Assembly (NCBI GenBank): GCA_003990745.1
Contig: RBNI01005738.1
Span: 1-12,185, forward strand
Direction of reading: 5' to 3'
Length of the DNA: 12,185 nt
Origin: Jimgerdemannia flammicorona
Lineage: Eukaryota; Mucoromycota; Endogonomycetes; Endogonales; Endogonaceae
Below the pieces are notes generated by a model. That model had not been told where the DNA came from. It made no database searches and worked only from the letters and a program-made list of their open reading frames with translations. Positions 1 to 8,228 of the stretch are shown piece by piece. Made by a program: the position numbers and the translations under genes. How positions within the stretch are numbered: position 1 is the first letter of the stretch; each line of letters opens with the position of its first letter.

Positions 1-630
1 GGGGGGGTTCTTTGTAGTTTCTAAGGTAGAGATGTGAAGTAGATAAAATTAAAAAATAAAAAATAAAAAAGGAACAGGGCGCAGTGAATTCAGCCATTCG
101 TTACGCGGAGTTTAAGGGAGTGTTTTCGAACGCCTTTAGAACGTTCGGGGGGGCGGAGGAAATCTCGGCTGGGGATCTCGGAGTAAAAGAGGGAAGGAGT
201 AAAAAGATAGTCCAGCACAAGAATGATGACATGATGGGGCCACTCGTACATATGACTGTATGCCACGGCTCCATTAATTCTCTCTCTTCTTTCTATTCCC
301 ACACACTGCCATTTTGCTCTTAACATGACCACACCTTATTGCCGGAACGCCCCCGCCGGGAATGCACCTATTGACCCCGCTGTTCCGAAAGTACTCTCCA
401 AGAATTTCGATGTAGGTGGGTCTATGCTATGATTGGGGTTTCGCTATGAATAACGCATGTGAGTTGTCAGTTCCGCTCCAATTTCAATATATCACGTTGA
501 TATACTGCTGATTTGTAAAATCAGGTGTGTAAAAATCACGCATGCTACTAGAAATCTGTCCAGAGTTAATATAGAAGTTGATAAATGATCACGCGTAGTA
601 GCTAATCGGATCAACACGCCGATAACGGTC
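1..630. other. Non-coding stretch, no gene recognised
   Basis: The window opens with a G run and an A-rich patch near 47–70. Open frames here (for example 84–323 on plus and 90–332 on minus) overlap on opposite strands and show no domain, signal peptide or convincing composition. A short inverted repeat (CGAACG…CGTTCG, about 129–149) is present but has no evident role. The stretch is best read as the intergenic and upstream region of the gene at 717. Confidence 0.5.
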
Positions 631-650
631 TATACAAATATATATATATC
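630..650 (+). promoter_or_regulatory. Probable TATA-like core promoter of the gene at 717
   Basis: An alternating TA run (TATATATATATC, 639–650) lies about 70–80 bases upstream of the chosen ATG at 717, a plausible place for a fungal TATA element. It could equally be a simple AT repeat. No CCAAT box was identified with confidence. Confidence 0.35.
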
Positions 651-716
651 AGATTTCTGACTCGAATTGCGTGGCTATACTCGATACAATTCACAACTAT
701 TCTTCATTGATCCAAA

Positions 717-1692
717 ATGCAATACAACTCCGACAAATCGCTGTCTCGATGCTGCAATACCTCATCCTTTGGCGAAGCCCAAATATCCACCAAATACGAT
801 TCCACTATCCTGTCAATACGCGAGGCCTCCGCAAAGCTCACCGCTGACATCACCACATGCACCCAAAAGTTTGACTCGCTTCTGTACCCAGTATTTGCCG
901 GGCCACCAGGCCCACAAACGTGGAGGTTGAAGGAGAAAATCCTAGGCCAGCGAGACGCGTTTCGCAAAGGGTTCGTAGACTGCGGATTAATCCTTGCACA
1001 CGACGCGTGCAACCATCTCGATTCTGTCATTGGCGTTATCCAAAATATTCCTCCGCCAAAGCGCCCGTTGGTAAAGAAGCATGGAGAGGTTTCCAAGTTG
1101 CAAGGAGACCTCATTGTCGTCCAGCGACAGCTTAACGATATCTTGAGATATCTAGCGTCTGAACAAAGGCAGCCCATATGCTGGTCTAGCGTCATCATTA
1201 ACTGGCTCAAATGGGCTCTAGCACAATTTTGCGCTGCCTGCCCTACATTTACAGATTTGTCGTCCTGTTTGCGTCAAATTGGCGAGTATTTTGGTATGCG
1301 TTTAACACTTAAATTAATGCATAAATGTGAATCGGACACCAAAGTAAAAACTCAAACTGAAGTCAAACACATCACCGTCTTGTACAGCAATGTTATTTAC
1401 AGATGTAGACAAAACCCAGGCCGGAACCCTTCACGAATCCCACCTCGTGCCTTTGCTCGACAATCTTGAGGACACCCTACGAATCCTCTACGAAATGTCG
1501 GAAGCCGGTAAATGTTATAGCAAGCTATTGGACGATGTTCAGAAGGATTTTGCGAATGAAGGAGGCAACGGTGAAGGGGGTGAATCAAGGCCGCAGCTTC
1601 GAGAGGATCTCGATCTCGCCGAACTGTCCACAGCTCTTAAACAAGTGTTGGAAATTTTGACCTCGTTCTGTATCGAAGTCGGGCGTCTTTGA
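717..1692 (+). CDS. Two-exon gene, helical protein of unknown function
   Basis: Two exons can be joined: 717–1293 and 1403–1692, separated by a GTATGC…CAG intron. Exon 1 ends after the first base of a codon. Exon 2 completes it and runs open to the TGA at 1690–1692, giving 288 residues. A second CAG acceptor at 1385–1387 also preserves the frame and would add five residues (AMLFT), giving 293. The start ATG has A at -3 (ATCCAAAATGC). The protein looks soluble and largely helical, rich in Leu, Lys and Glu, with an amphipathic stretch around residues 105–160 and an acidic Gly/Glu-rich loop near residue 245. There is no signal peptide. A short hydrophobic patch (about residues 160–180, with several Trp and Cys) is probably not a membrane span. 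I do not recognise the family. The general look resembles N-terminal helical domains of fungal signalling or NLR-like proteins, but no motif supports that assignment. Codon use and CpG content match a living gene, unlike the decayed DNA to the right. Confidence 0.65.
1294..1402 (+). other. Spliceosomal intron with two in-frame acceptors
   Basis: The donor is GTATGC at 1294–1299. Candidate acceptors are TACAG ending at 1387 and TTTACAG ending at 1402. They are 15 bases apart, so either choice keeps the reading frame. Without splicing, the exon 1 frame runs on to a stop at 1467–1469 and loses the acidic helical C-terminus. Length (94 or 109 bases) is somewhat long but usual for filamentous fungi. 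Confidence 0.6.
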
Positions 1693-2047
1693 TCATTTTG
1701 GCTTCTTCGCTGATAATGAATTTGTGCCAGAATCTATCGTAGTCATTCCGGTGGGGATACAGACGTTGAAATTTGAAATGGCATTACTATAAGCCTTGAT
1801 TGTATAACTCACTATCCAGTATCCAAGTCACTACTACCATCGAGTTATTTGTCATTGCCGCATTTTTCAACCGGTAGCGCTTATAACATTGCCTTAGTTG
1901 TATTCATAAACTGTCAGCAATTTTGGTAAATTTGAACAATAATCCGACAGAAAACAATATCTTTCTATTGACGTTTCATACCATTATTCATACGTATACG
2001 AATTTTATGCTGCCTTGCTCTAGTCGTCACTCTTCGCTAAACGTCCC
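1693..2047. other. 3' flank of the first gene, no gene seen
   Basis: There is no canonical AATAAA. TA-rich sequence near 1780–1815 could serve 3'-end formation, but nothing is decisive. The 1923–2135 plus frame is low-complexity sequence that runs into the CT and A repeats, so it is not taken as a gene. Confidence 0.4.
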
Positions 2048-2104
2048 CTTCTCTCTCTCTCTCTCTCTCTCTCTCTTTCAAAAAAAAAAAAAAAAAAAAA
2101 AAAA
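2048..2104. repeat. (CT)n microsatellite followed by A25 tract
   Basis: A run of about 13–14 CT units ends near 2077. It is followed after CA by 25 consecutive A residues (2080–2104). The A run could be the tail of an old retroposon, but no matching direct repeats were found around it. Confidence 0.85.
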
Positions 2105-2211
2105 GACAAAGAACTACGGAATTTCTTTGATCTAATCAACGCCCTTTATCCAACTCGCGTCGCAGCTTCATATCGGCCACTAGCCGACTTCCCATCAAAA
2201 AATTAATTTAT

Positions 2212-2257
2212 ATACATGACATTAATCGCATCCCATACATGGCATTAATCCCATCCC
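2212..2257. repeat. Tandem duplication of a 23-bp unit
   Basis: Positions 2212–2234 and 2235–2257 are adjacent copies of a 23-base unit beginning ATACATG and ending CATCCC, with two mismatches. There are only two copies, so this is probably replication slippage. Confidence 0.75.
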
Positions 2258-2279
2258 AATGTTAGATAAATGTGAACTA

Positions 2280-2585
2280 TTATAGGGTTTGGAATTTGGG
2301 TGACTTCATTTTTGTGATTGTTAATCCTGTGTGTGTAATTATATCTTCCTTTGAGGTTGGAAAATAATGAAATAAGACTGACGGTTGTTTGCATATAGCG
2401 ACTAAGCACAGAACGACGGACAGAACAGCAATAATGTTGGCAGCGACTAAGTGAACACCGATTGACCTCAGATTAGCGTTACATAACGCACACTCCGATG
2501 TCAGTAGTGCAATGATTACAAATATTCTATATTTCAACGTGAATTGAAGCTCGATGCTGTAAAACAACAGACCCACCGCTCCCAT
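2280..2585 (-). CDS. Doubtful small membrane-protein-like open frame
   Basis: From the ATG at 2585–2583 an open frame of about 101 codons ends at 2280. It contains two hydrophobic stretches that could span a membrane, one around YRIFVIIALL and one around IIAVLSVVLCLVAI. A possible further exon upstream was not found. Low-GC DNA can yield hydrophobic frames by chance, and there is no promoter or homology cue, so this may well be spurious. Confidence 0.15.
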   Translation of the reverse strand: MGAVGLLFYSIELQFTLKYRIFVIIALLTSECALCNANLRSIGVHLVAANIIAVLSVVLCLVAICKQPSVLFHYFPTSKEDIITHTGLTITKMKSPKFQTL

Positions 2586-2717
2586 CCCCTTTTGTGGACC
2601 GAGCAACCCAGCCTAACGTTGAAATTCTTATTTTCAATGGTAATCACGAGTCCTACATGGTGGCAACTTTGTAAACTGTATACGACACTTTGTGTTTTAT
2701 AATTTCGCCAGCTGCTT

Positions 2718-2722
<5 letters not shown>

Positions 2723-2752
<30 letters not shown>
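2723..2752. repeat. Homopolymer T30
   Basis: Thirty consecutive T residues, preceded by CTTTCCTC. The length may be unreliable in sequencing. Confidence 0.9.
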
Positions 2753-2753
<1 letters not shown>

Positions 2754-2838
2754 TAAACCTCATGAGCTATTTTATATTTGGGAGCACGTGATGGTAAGCC
2801 AATAAATAAAACGATACAATGAGGCGAAGTTTATTAAG

Positions 2839-2872
2839 AAAAGTACCAACCTATTTGGATTGGTACCTTTTT
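2839..2872. repeat. Short inverted repeat (hairpin)
   Basis: AAAAGTACCAA pairs with TTGGTACCTTTTT across a loop of about ten bases, with one bulged base. It is AT-rich outside the GTACC core. It may be a 3'-end or regulatory hairpin, or chance. Confidence 0.4.
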
Positions 2873-3160
2873 GAAAAAATTCATCTCCAATCATTGCTTT
2901 TGAAATGCATTGCAGCTGTTGCGGCGATATGACCTGTTCGTACGTCATTTCCTTTCCTGTACGGCAGAGTCCACGACAAGTTCAATTGTATTTGTAGAAC
3001 GTTCGATTTGAGTACCAAACTATGAAAATATATCAGAATAAAGAGCTCCATAATCCACTATTACTTCATTCCAGGTGGAAAAATCGAGAACCACAACGTT
3101 GTGCTAAGGTAACGGTAGTTCTATGAGTTGCGTTATACACGTGGTTAATACGGTATCTAT

Positions 3161-4050
3161 TCACGTTACAAAAAACCCCAAACTTCCTCTATTCGCAGTT
3201 GACACAGTCGCGCCAACTTCAACTAAACCCAAGGCCCGTGCAGCTGACGCGGAGGCTGACGAGGACAGCTTGCCACTGGGCGCACTCGTGGCGAGAGACA
3301 TGCTTGTGGGAACGGCAATGTTCGTCCCACTGGCGACCTTGGTGGTCCCACCAACGACCTGAGTCGTGCCGGCGATAATCTGGGTGCTGCCAACCACTTG
3401 AGTCGTCGTGGTACCGATGACAACCGAGCTGGGTGAAGGAACCGTCTGGCTACGACGTAAATTTGTATGTTCCCGGAGTTATGGCTGCTGGAACCTATAT
3501 TCAGGTAGGAATAGAGCTTTGCGTAGAGGTCGTGGTTAAAATTAATGATAGTCAAGGTTCGTGGATTCTGAACATAATATTACATTTCCCTAATATCCTA
3601 TGGAATTCAGCAGCGCAATTTTAAACATACAAGATACTCTGCAGGAGGGAGTTTGGCAGGGATGGTCCCAATTTACTGTCTCGCACAGATTGACGGACAA
3701 GGCCTATTCACAGACTTCGTTGGGAGTGCCACGTCGAGTGTTTATCGCGAGATAGCTTATCAACACATTGGCTGTGTTCAAGAGGGAAATCTTTAAACCG
3801 GTATCTAAACGTTACAAAGACGCATTTGTTAAACGACGGAACCTTTTGATATATTAGTATAGTTGCAGACGTAAACCAGAAAAATGGGCGATGTGTGTCA
3901 AAACTCCGCACACCGAGCTGGTTGAAAGCTGGTGTAGGAGAATGTAATTAGCAACACACTTCTGGCGGCAGCCAAGCCGTTAATGTTGACGAGGCCGCTG
4001 GTGCTTCGACAGGCCGCGAGAAGGGTAAGGAGGATGGAAAGTTTGGCAAT
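3161..4050 (-). pseudogene. Decayed gene for a secreted Ser/Thr-rich cell-wall-like protein
   Basis: Read from right to left. At 4050–3950 the minus strand encodes a signal-peptide-like start (AKLSILLTLLAA, then SGLVNINGLAAA) preceded by ACC ATT GCC, so ATT sits where a Kozak-context ATG would be expected. No ATG lies in the leader. Further left are short pieces such as IPAKLPPAEY (about 3667–3638) and VPAAITPGTYKFTS (about 3494–3453), the latter after a possible TAG acceptor. From about 3444 to 3161 comes a Thr/Val/Gly repeat region (TTTTQVVGSTQ, IIAGTTQVVGGTTK) followed by a Ser/Ala-rich stretch. This order of signal peptide, PxxIPxGTY-like segments, Thr-rich repeats and Ser/Ala tail fits small fungal cell-wall or GPI-type proteins in general. 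The exact family is not recognised and the C-terminal hydrophobic tail is poor. Frames do not join without indels or unseen introns, so I call it a pseudogene. A direct repeat (3423–3437 and 3912–3926) raises the possibility of an insertion within it. Confidence 0.45.
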
Positions 4051-4154
4051 GGTAGGTGTCAATTGGCGAAGTGTGTTGGTTGTAGTAGGGAAAGATGTGA
4101 AAGTATGTAGTTTGATGAGATGTTGGTGGAAGTTTGTGTCGTGTGCTTATATAC
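4051..4154 (-). promoter_or_regulatory. TATA box and pyrimidine-rich leader of the minus-strand relic gene
   Basis: On the minus strand, GGTATATAAGC (TATATAAG at 4154–4147) lies about 100 bases upstream of the ATT at 4050. Between them is a leader rich in C, T and A (for example CATCTTTCCCTACTACAACC) with no ATG. A clean TATA box with a CT-rich leader is typical of strongly expressed fungal genes. Confidence 0.5.
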
Positions 4155-4270
4155 CAACAACCGGGCCTAAATCTGGGTATTATAAGTTAACCATATATTC
4201 ATATAAAAACATTTACACCATTACGGCTCGAAGGATGGCCAAGTAGCCTATGCAATCGCAAAATGCATGA

Positions 4271-4286
4271 TTTTTTTTTTTTTTTT
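4271..4286. repeat. Homopolymer T16
   Basis: Sixteen consecutive T residues followed by CCCC. No accompanying direct repeats were noticed. Confidence 0.85.
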
Positions 4287-4583
4287 CCCCTCACAATATG
4301 CAGTATCGGATCTCAGTGACAAAACCGCTCGCATTTTCTTTTAAAAGTTTGGGCTTCCTCCTTGATCTCTGTTAAAGTTTACCGTAGCATAAAAGGTATT
4401 GCATTATATGAAAAAAACGTTGTCTTGCTCACTACGCGATATATTTTTGCTAACTTTGCATGTGTAACCAGTCGAAATATAAAAAGCAAAACCCACGATT
4501 AAATTGGGGTGATTCAGTTCGCTTCGAGGTGACTGGCTCGAAGATTGTCCAGAACTCAAGTGGTGATTGTAGTGTCAGAAATG

Positions 4584-4598
4584 TATATATATATATAT
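4584..4598. repeat. (TA)n microsatellite
   Basis: Seven TA units lie in AT-rich sequence next to the start of the degenerate repeat block. Confidence 0.8.
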
Positions 4599-5087
4599 TG
4601 TGATGTACATATACATTTGAAACTACATAGTTGACCACCAATATCAGGCAACATTATTGACAAAGTAATGTAACTAATAAATGGTGTCATCTGACAATTC
4701 TATCTGATTTGTTCATCTATTCCTGCAGAATGAACATGTGATCAAAGAAAGAAGGAACCAGAAGAACTTTATATTATTTAAACACCCTCAGACCATCCAA
4801 GTATTGGCTCTATAATATCTATTATAATGGGTTCTGTTTGTTATACAAACCATTAAGCTATCTACTTATAACAATTTCTTAGTTATATCTCAATTATAGC
4901 ATCTTTTCTCTCATCTTTTCTATCTTTTCTTAAATATTTTACAATGTGCCAGCACTCTCTGAATACTTAGAAATCCTCTCTTGATACCAAGACTTCACTA
5001 GAATATTTTTGTCTTTTCTCAGTACTAAGTATTTCATTTTAGCTAGTTATAGAATCTTTGGAATATTGTAGAACTTTATTAGTTATC

Positions 5088-5627
5088 TTTACTGAGAACT
5101 ACTTTCTTGAAATCAGTAGCTAGAATATCTTCAAATTTATATAGTAGCTTCTCAAGTTCCTCCTTGAGTGGGAATTCTTTTTCTATAGTATAGTTATACT
5201 TATTAGTAATTTTCTTCTTCTTATAGTCTAATTTAGTAATCTTGATATTAATAAAGACTTCTCTTTCTATAGATTAAAGTCCTTTTCTTTCTCTTTTAAT
5301 TTCTTTTAATCTGTTGACTTTTATGATCTTGGGTTAAAGTACTGGTAGAATTAGTATATATATTAACTAATTTTTCTTCTTGACTGCAAAAGAGATTGTA
5401 GAGTTATAATTTTTAATAATAAGTAGAATTTCCCCAGTATAATCCAAATCAATAACTTTTCTTTTAATTGAAATTTTACTTTTGGCTAAGCTGCTCCTTG
5501 TTTTGAAAATTTTAATATAGTTATTTAGAATAGTTATTTTCAGACTAATTATAAGTAAAATTATTATCTGAAGTTTGAGAATAGTCTTTGTAACTATAGT
5601 AATATCTATTTTGTTATATTTTCTAAC
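5088..5627 (-). pseudogene. dUTPase domain joined to Gypsy-type pre-RT linker (pol fragment)
   Basis: One minus-strand frame of about 180 codons contains only three internal stops (TAG, TAA, TAA). In order it shows: a stretch ISLKITILNNYIKIFKT (5546–5499); RSSLA (5498–5484), matching dUTPase motif 2; KVIDLDYTGEI (5459–5427), matching motif 3, which carries the catalytic Asp and the sugar-contacting Tyr; a motif-4-like KKKN-stop-LIYILILPV; and a decayed motif 5 (RERKGL near 5295). dUTPases hydrolyse dUTP to dUMP and pyrophosphate and limit uracil in newly made DNA. The frame then continues into EKEFPLKEELEKLLYKFED and ILATDF (to about 5109), the kind of linker that precedes reverse transcriptase in Ty3/Gypsy Pol. 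No aspartic protease DTG/DSG is visible just upstream, and the RT itself is missing downstream. Motif 1 (AGxDL) is not recognisable. The broken frame is surely non-functional. Confidence 0.7.
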
Positions 5628-5972
5628 TTATATTCTGACAAAACTATATCTGAGTGGATTTTGTAAAAAAAACTAACAGTTCATCCTCTGGTCTTCTTTC
5701 TCTTACTTTTTTTATTTTATTTTTATTTTTACAAGATGCTCTATATCTTTCTAATAGATCTCCTTGACTACTTATTAGTAGATTTTATAAATATTAATAA
5801 TATATTAATAGAAATTATTAATATACTCTATATAGTATATTCAGATTCCATAGAGATGAATTCCTTAAAAAGTATATCTACTGGTAATATTCTTATACTA
5901 ATTTTCTTTACTAATTCATCTGATCTTCTTTTTCTTTTTCTGAATAGTTACTATATAGATCTCTTCTTTTTA

Positions 5973-5989
5973 TTTGCTGACTTCTTTTT
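5973..5989. repeat. Target-site duplication, left copy
   Basis: TTTGCTGACTTCTTTTT is identical to 7177–7193 (17 of 17 bases). It sits beside the poly(T) that starts the retroposon. The flanking bases outside the match differ, as expected for a true duplication. Confidence 0.85.
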
Positions 5990-7176
5990 TTTTTTTTTTT
6001 TTAATAGACTCAATGTCTCACAGATTTTTATTAGAAGAGAATCTAGACTATATAGGCCAAAACCTTCCCCCACCACCCATCAAGCACTGCCCCCTTATTA
6101 ACCTAGGCTAGCTATTGTCCAGCAGCTTGACCATGCCAGATGCAGCAGGGCCTATATTGGCCTATACCTCATTCTACACACCATGCTCTCTCTACCCTCA
6201 GGGGGAATCCAGCCATATGCCAATGACCGAAAGTGTATGCCCAAGACCCCAACATATGTACAAGGCTATGTCTGAGCCAAATAAAATAGTCTCTGCCACT
6301 CCAAAGAGAATGACAGATAAAGAAAAACTCCTATCAAAATATATCATAGTAGGTAGGGCCTGGTTCTCCCAGTTGAGGTGAGTAAAGGACTTACATGTGA
6401 GGCAGGAGAAGACCCCCAATACCCTACTACTCAAGCCTGCAGGCCTTGATCACATTGCCATGTCAGCTCCTGGTTCTAGTTGAGTGTAGTCAAGATATCT
6501 GAAATAGATAGCCTCAGGCCCCCCAACCCCTCTCAATGACTGGGGCCCAATCTGCCAAATTGCCAAAAGAAGCTGAGAGTATCACCTATCACCTAACTAC
6601 TCTGTATCAATCAAAAGGCCCCACTGAAGCAGTACCTACCCCAGCCCTGATGACTGCCTCCAGCCTGGCAGCCTACTGGTTCACCATTATCGCCCTTCCT
6701 CCTATCTATGATGGCCATCTCCCCTCCCATCCTGACAACACTTGAAAAGTAGTTACCTATACCAGAACTATACTCGCCGGGAAGCTCACCAAAGCCAGAG
6801 GGCCCCACTATAGGTACTGTGAACCTGCAGGTAACCTATACTAAGCACTTGATACCCAAGGTCAGCTGACTTCCTATGTAGCCCATGATACACCAAGATA
6901 GTACCTTGTTGGTGATAGCAAAAGGAAGAAGGCACCACACCAAAACAGATGTACTTCAGATATAGCTGAAGGTATCAGAAACTGTGAAAAAGTAGAGAAG
7001 ACACTGATCCAATACTGATAAAGGGGCAACTCATCACCATTGCCTTCTCTCCACTATCTTACAACAGGTACAGCAAACCAACCCAAGATAGAGGGGGTAA
7101 TAATTGTGAAAAGTGGACTCAGAAGATTGCCTACCAAACCATTGTGACCAGTAAGGTAGTGGAGAAAGGGGCATTG
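5990..7176 (-). mobile_element. Poly(A)-tailed retroposon insertion, minus strand
   Basis: The block differs from its surroundings in being richer in G+C, and it is bounded by a perfect 17-bp direct repeat. On the minus strand it begins CAATGCCCC (7176) and ends with a T/A homopolymer seen on plus as T18 (5985–6002, partly shared with the duplication). An AATAAA-like signal (TAATAAAAATC on minus, near 6031–6021) lies about 25 bases before the tail. This is the structure left by target-primed reverse transcription. No convincing protein domain was seen in any frame: the hydrophobic minus frame at 6434–6198 and the plus frames at 6115 and 6536 look incidental. It may be a 5'-truncated non-LTR element, a SINE-like composite or a copied host transcript. 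It has only a few CpGs, so it has aged with its host element. Confidence 0.75.
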
Positions 7177-7193
7177 TTTGCTGACTTCTTTTT
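7177..7193. repeat. Target-site duplication, right copy
   Basis: Identical to 5973–5989. In the retroposon's own (minus) orientation this is the 5' flank, AAAAAGAAGTCAGCAAA, an A-rich start typical of nicking by an AP-type LINE endonuclease. Confidence 0.85.
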
Positions 7194-7423
7194 CTATCTC
7201 AGAAAGTACTCTTTATTAATATTGATTAAAATTGTATTTTTTTTATTTTTAATAGATAATTTGAATCTTCTGAGTATTTATATTAATTATTATTCTGATC
7301 TTATAAAGTTACTAATTACTAATAAAGATATTATAGTTAGTAGTATTAGTTATAATTATATTTACTAAGATAGTTAGTCTTTAGAACTTAATGAAGATAT
7401 TTTAGATTTTTTCCAAAGACAGA

Positions 7424-7435
7424 GCTCTGATACTA
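7424..7435 (-). other. Possible retrotransposon primer binding site
   Basis: The minus strand reads TAGTATCAGAGC. It differs by one G-to-A change from TGGTATCAGAGC, a 12-mer known as an initiator-Met-tRNA primer binding site in many LTR elements, chiefly described in plants. If real, the 5' LTR of the minus-strand element would lie to the right, roughly 7437–7915 (TGTTGCAG on minus near 7914). A single short motif is weak evidence. Confidence 0.25.
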
Positions 7436-8228
7436 TCTATAGTAACAAATACTAGCTTTATAACTTCTTTGATTTCCTAACTTAGATAGTCTACTACTTC
7501 CTTACTAAGAAGATATTATCTTACTTCTATATTAATAATAGTTTTAAAGATCCTGTATAATGAATCATTACAAGCCTCTGGAATTTCCATCAGAAATTTC
7601 TATGTAAATTTTTATAGAATTTCCTATAGAATTTCTGACTAGTAGTAATAGTTACCCAAAGTAGTATAACTATATATAAATATACTCAGTATACTAGATT
7701 TAGTTATAGCTTCAAAATGTATAAATACTCTCTATATTGAGTAAATTATAACCTCAGCTCTGCTTTCTCAAATATAAGAATAAAGCAGTATTCTTACTAC
7801 AGAAACCTCAGATCTGACTTATTAATAATTCTGAGTCTAATTAACTTAAGATATAAGTATAGCCTCTTATACCTAGATAAGAACCTAAAAGTGATACTTA
7901 GACCTTACTGCAACAGACAATTCAGAACTCAGTACTTCCTTAAGAACTTAGAACTTAGGATCAATAGATACTATTAATTGTCTACAATATAGTAATTCTA
8001 TCAGTATATAGTTTTATTACAATTTGATAGTAGCAGATAGTTTCTCTCCATCTATGAGCAACCTTTCTTCAAAAATCTACTATAGACAACTAGATATTAG
8101 TCAATAGTACTGATATTGATAGTAATAGCTAAGAAATATTTTCACCCTAGATACTCATTAGACTCAAGCTAAAGAAGTCAACAGAATTATTACTGAGTGG
8201 ATCAAAATCCATACCAGCTAAGAGAAGT
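7436..8228. other. AT-rich degenerate repeat DNA, possible LTR, no gene seen
   Basis: No frame in this CpG-free stretch is long or protein-like. It may include an LTR of the minus-strand element (see 7424–7435) and the 5' part of the plus-strand Gag fragment that follows. Confidence 0.35.

Larger units (their letters stand above)
2607..3120. other. Intergenic stretch with T30 tract, no gene seen
   Basis: It holds a run of 30 T residues (2723–2752), an E-box-like CACGTG (near 2785) and a short hairpin (2839–2872). No coding frame is convincing. The T run could be the poly(A) tail of a minus-strand retroposon, but I could not find flanking direct repeats. Confidence 0.45.
4155..4690. other. 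Intergenic stretch up to the AT-rich block, no gene seen
   Basis: It contains a T16 run (4271–4286) and a TA repeat (4584–4598). The last CpG dinucleotides before the long CpG-free block are near 4520–4541. The left edge of the repeat block is not marked by a recognisable LTR end and is placed roughly at 4540–4700. Confidence 0.45.
4700..7435 (-). mobile_element. Degenerate LTR retrotransposon remnant, minus strand
   Basis: This AT-rich, essentially CpG-free DNA carries Pol-type coding remnants on the minus strand. They include the dUTPase and pre-RT linker frame (5627–5088) and, further upstream in element sense, a Lys/Arg-rich region (about 5989–5700). The latter contains a segment around 5893–5850 (LPVDILFKEF, then ISMESEYTIQ with the Q read directly only as a stop). 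The element is interrupted by the retroposon at 5990–7176; the Lys-rich sequence continues across it. A primer-binding-site-like 12-mer at 7435–7424 could mark its 5' end. Reverse transcriptase, RNase H and integrase are not seen to the left, where only about 400 bases of unidentified AT-rich DNA remain, so the element is truncated or deleted. Boundaries are approximate and no LTR pair was found. Confidence 0.5.

Noticed and set aside
2080..2752. A25 and T30 as the ends of one inverted mobile element
   Set aside because: No inverted repeats or target duplications flank the pair, and the sequence between shows nothing mobile-element-like.
3708..3911. Minus-strand frame of 67 codons
   Set aside because: It begins at GTG rather than ATG, lacks any recognisable feature and lies in the doubtful insertion.
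3983..4246. 87-codon plus frame
   Set aside because: It is antisense to the signal peptide, leader and TATA box of the minus-strand gene and shows no domain.
5736..6101. 121-codon plus-strand open frame rich in Ile, Leu and Phe
   Set aside because: It is low-complexity AT-rich sequence antisense to the minus-strand element, and it runs across the poly(T) into the retroposon. A frame spanning an insertion boundary is chance.
6198..6434. Hydrophobic minus frame inside the retroposon, considered as a membrane protein
   Set aside because: Neighbouring frames are broken and there is no conserved motif. The hydrophobicity follows from base composition.
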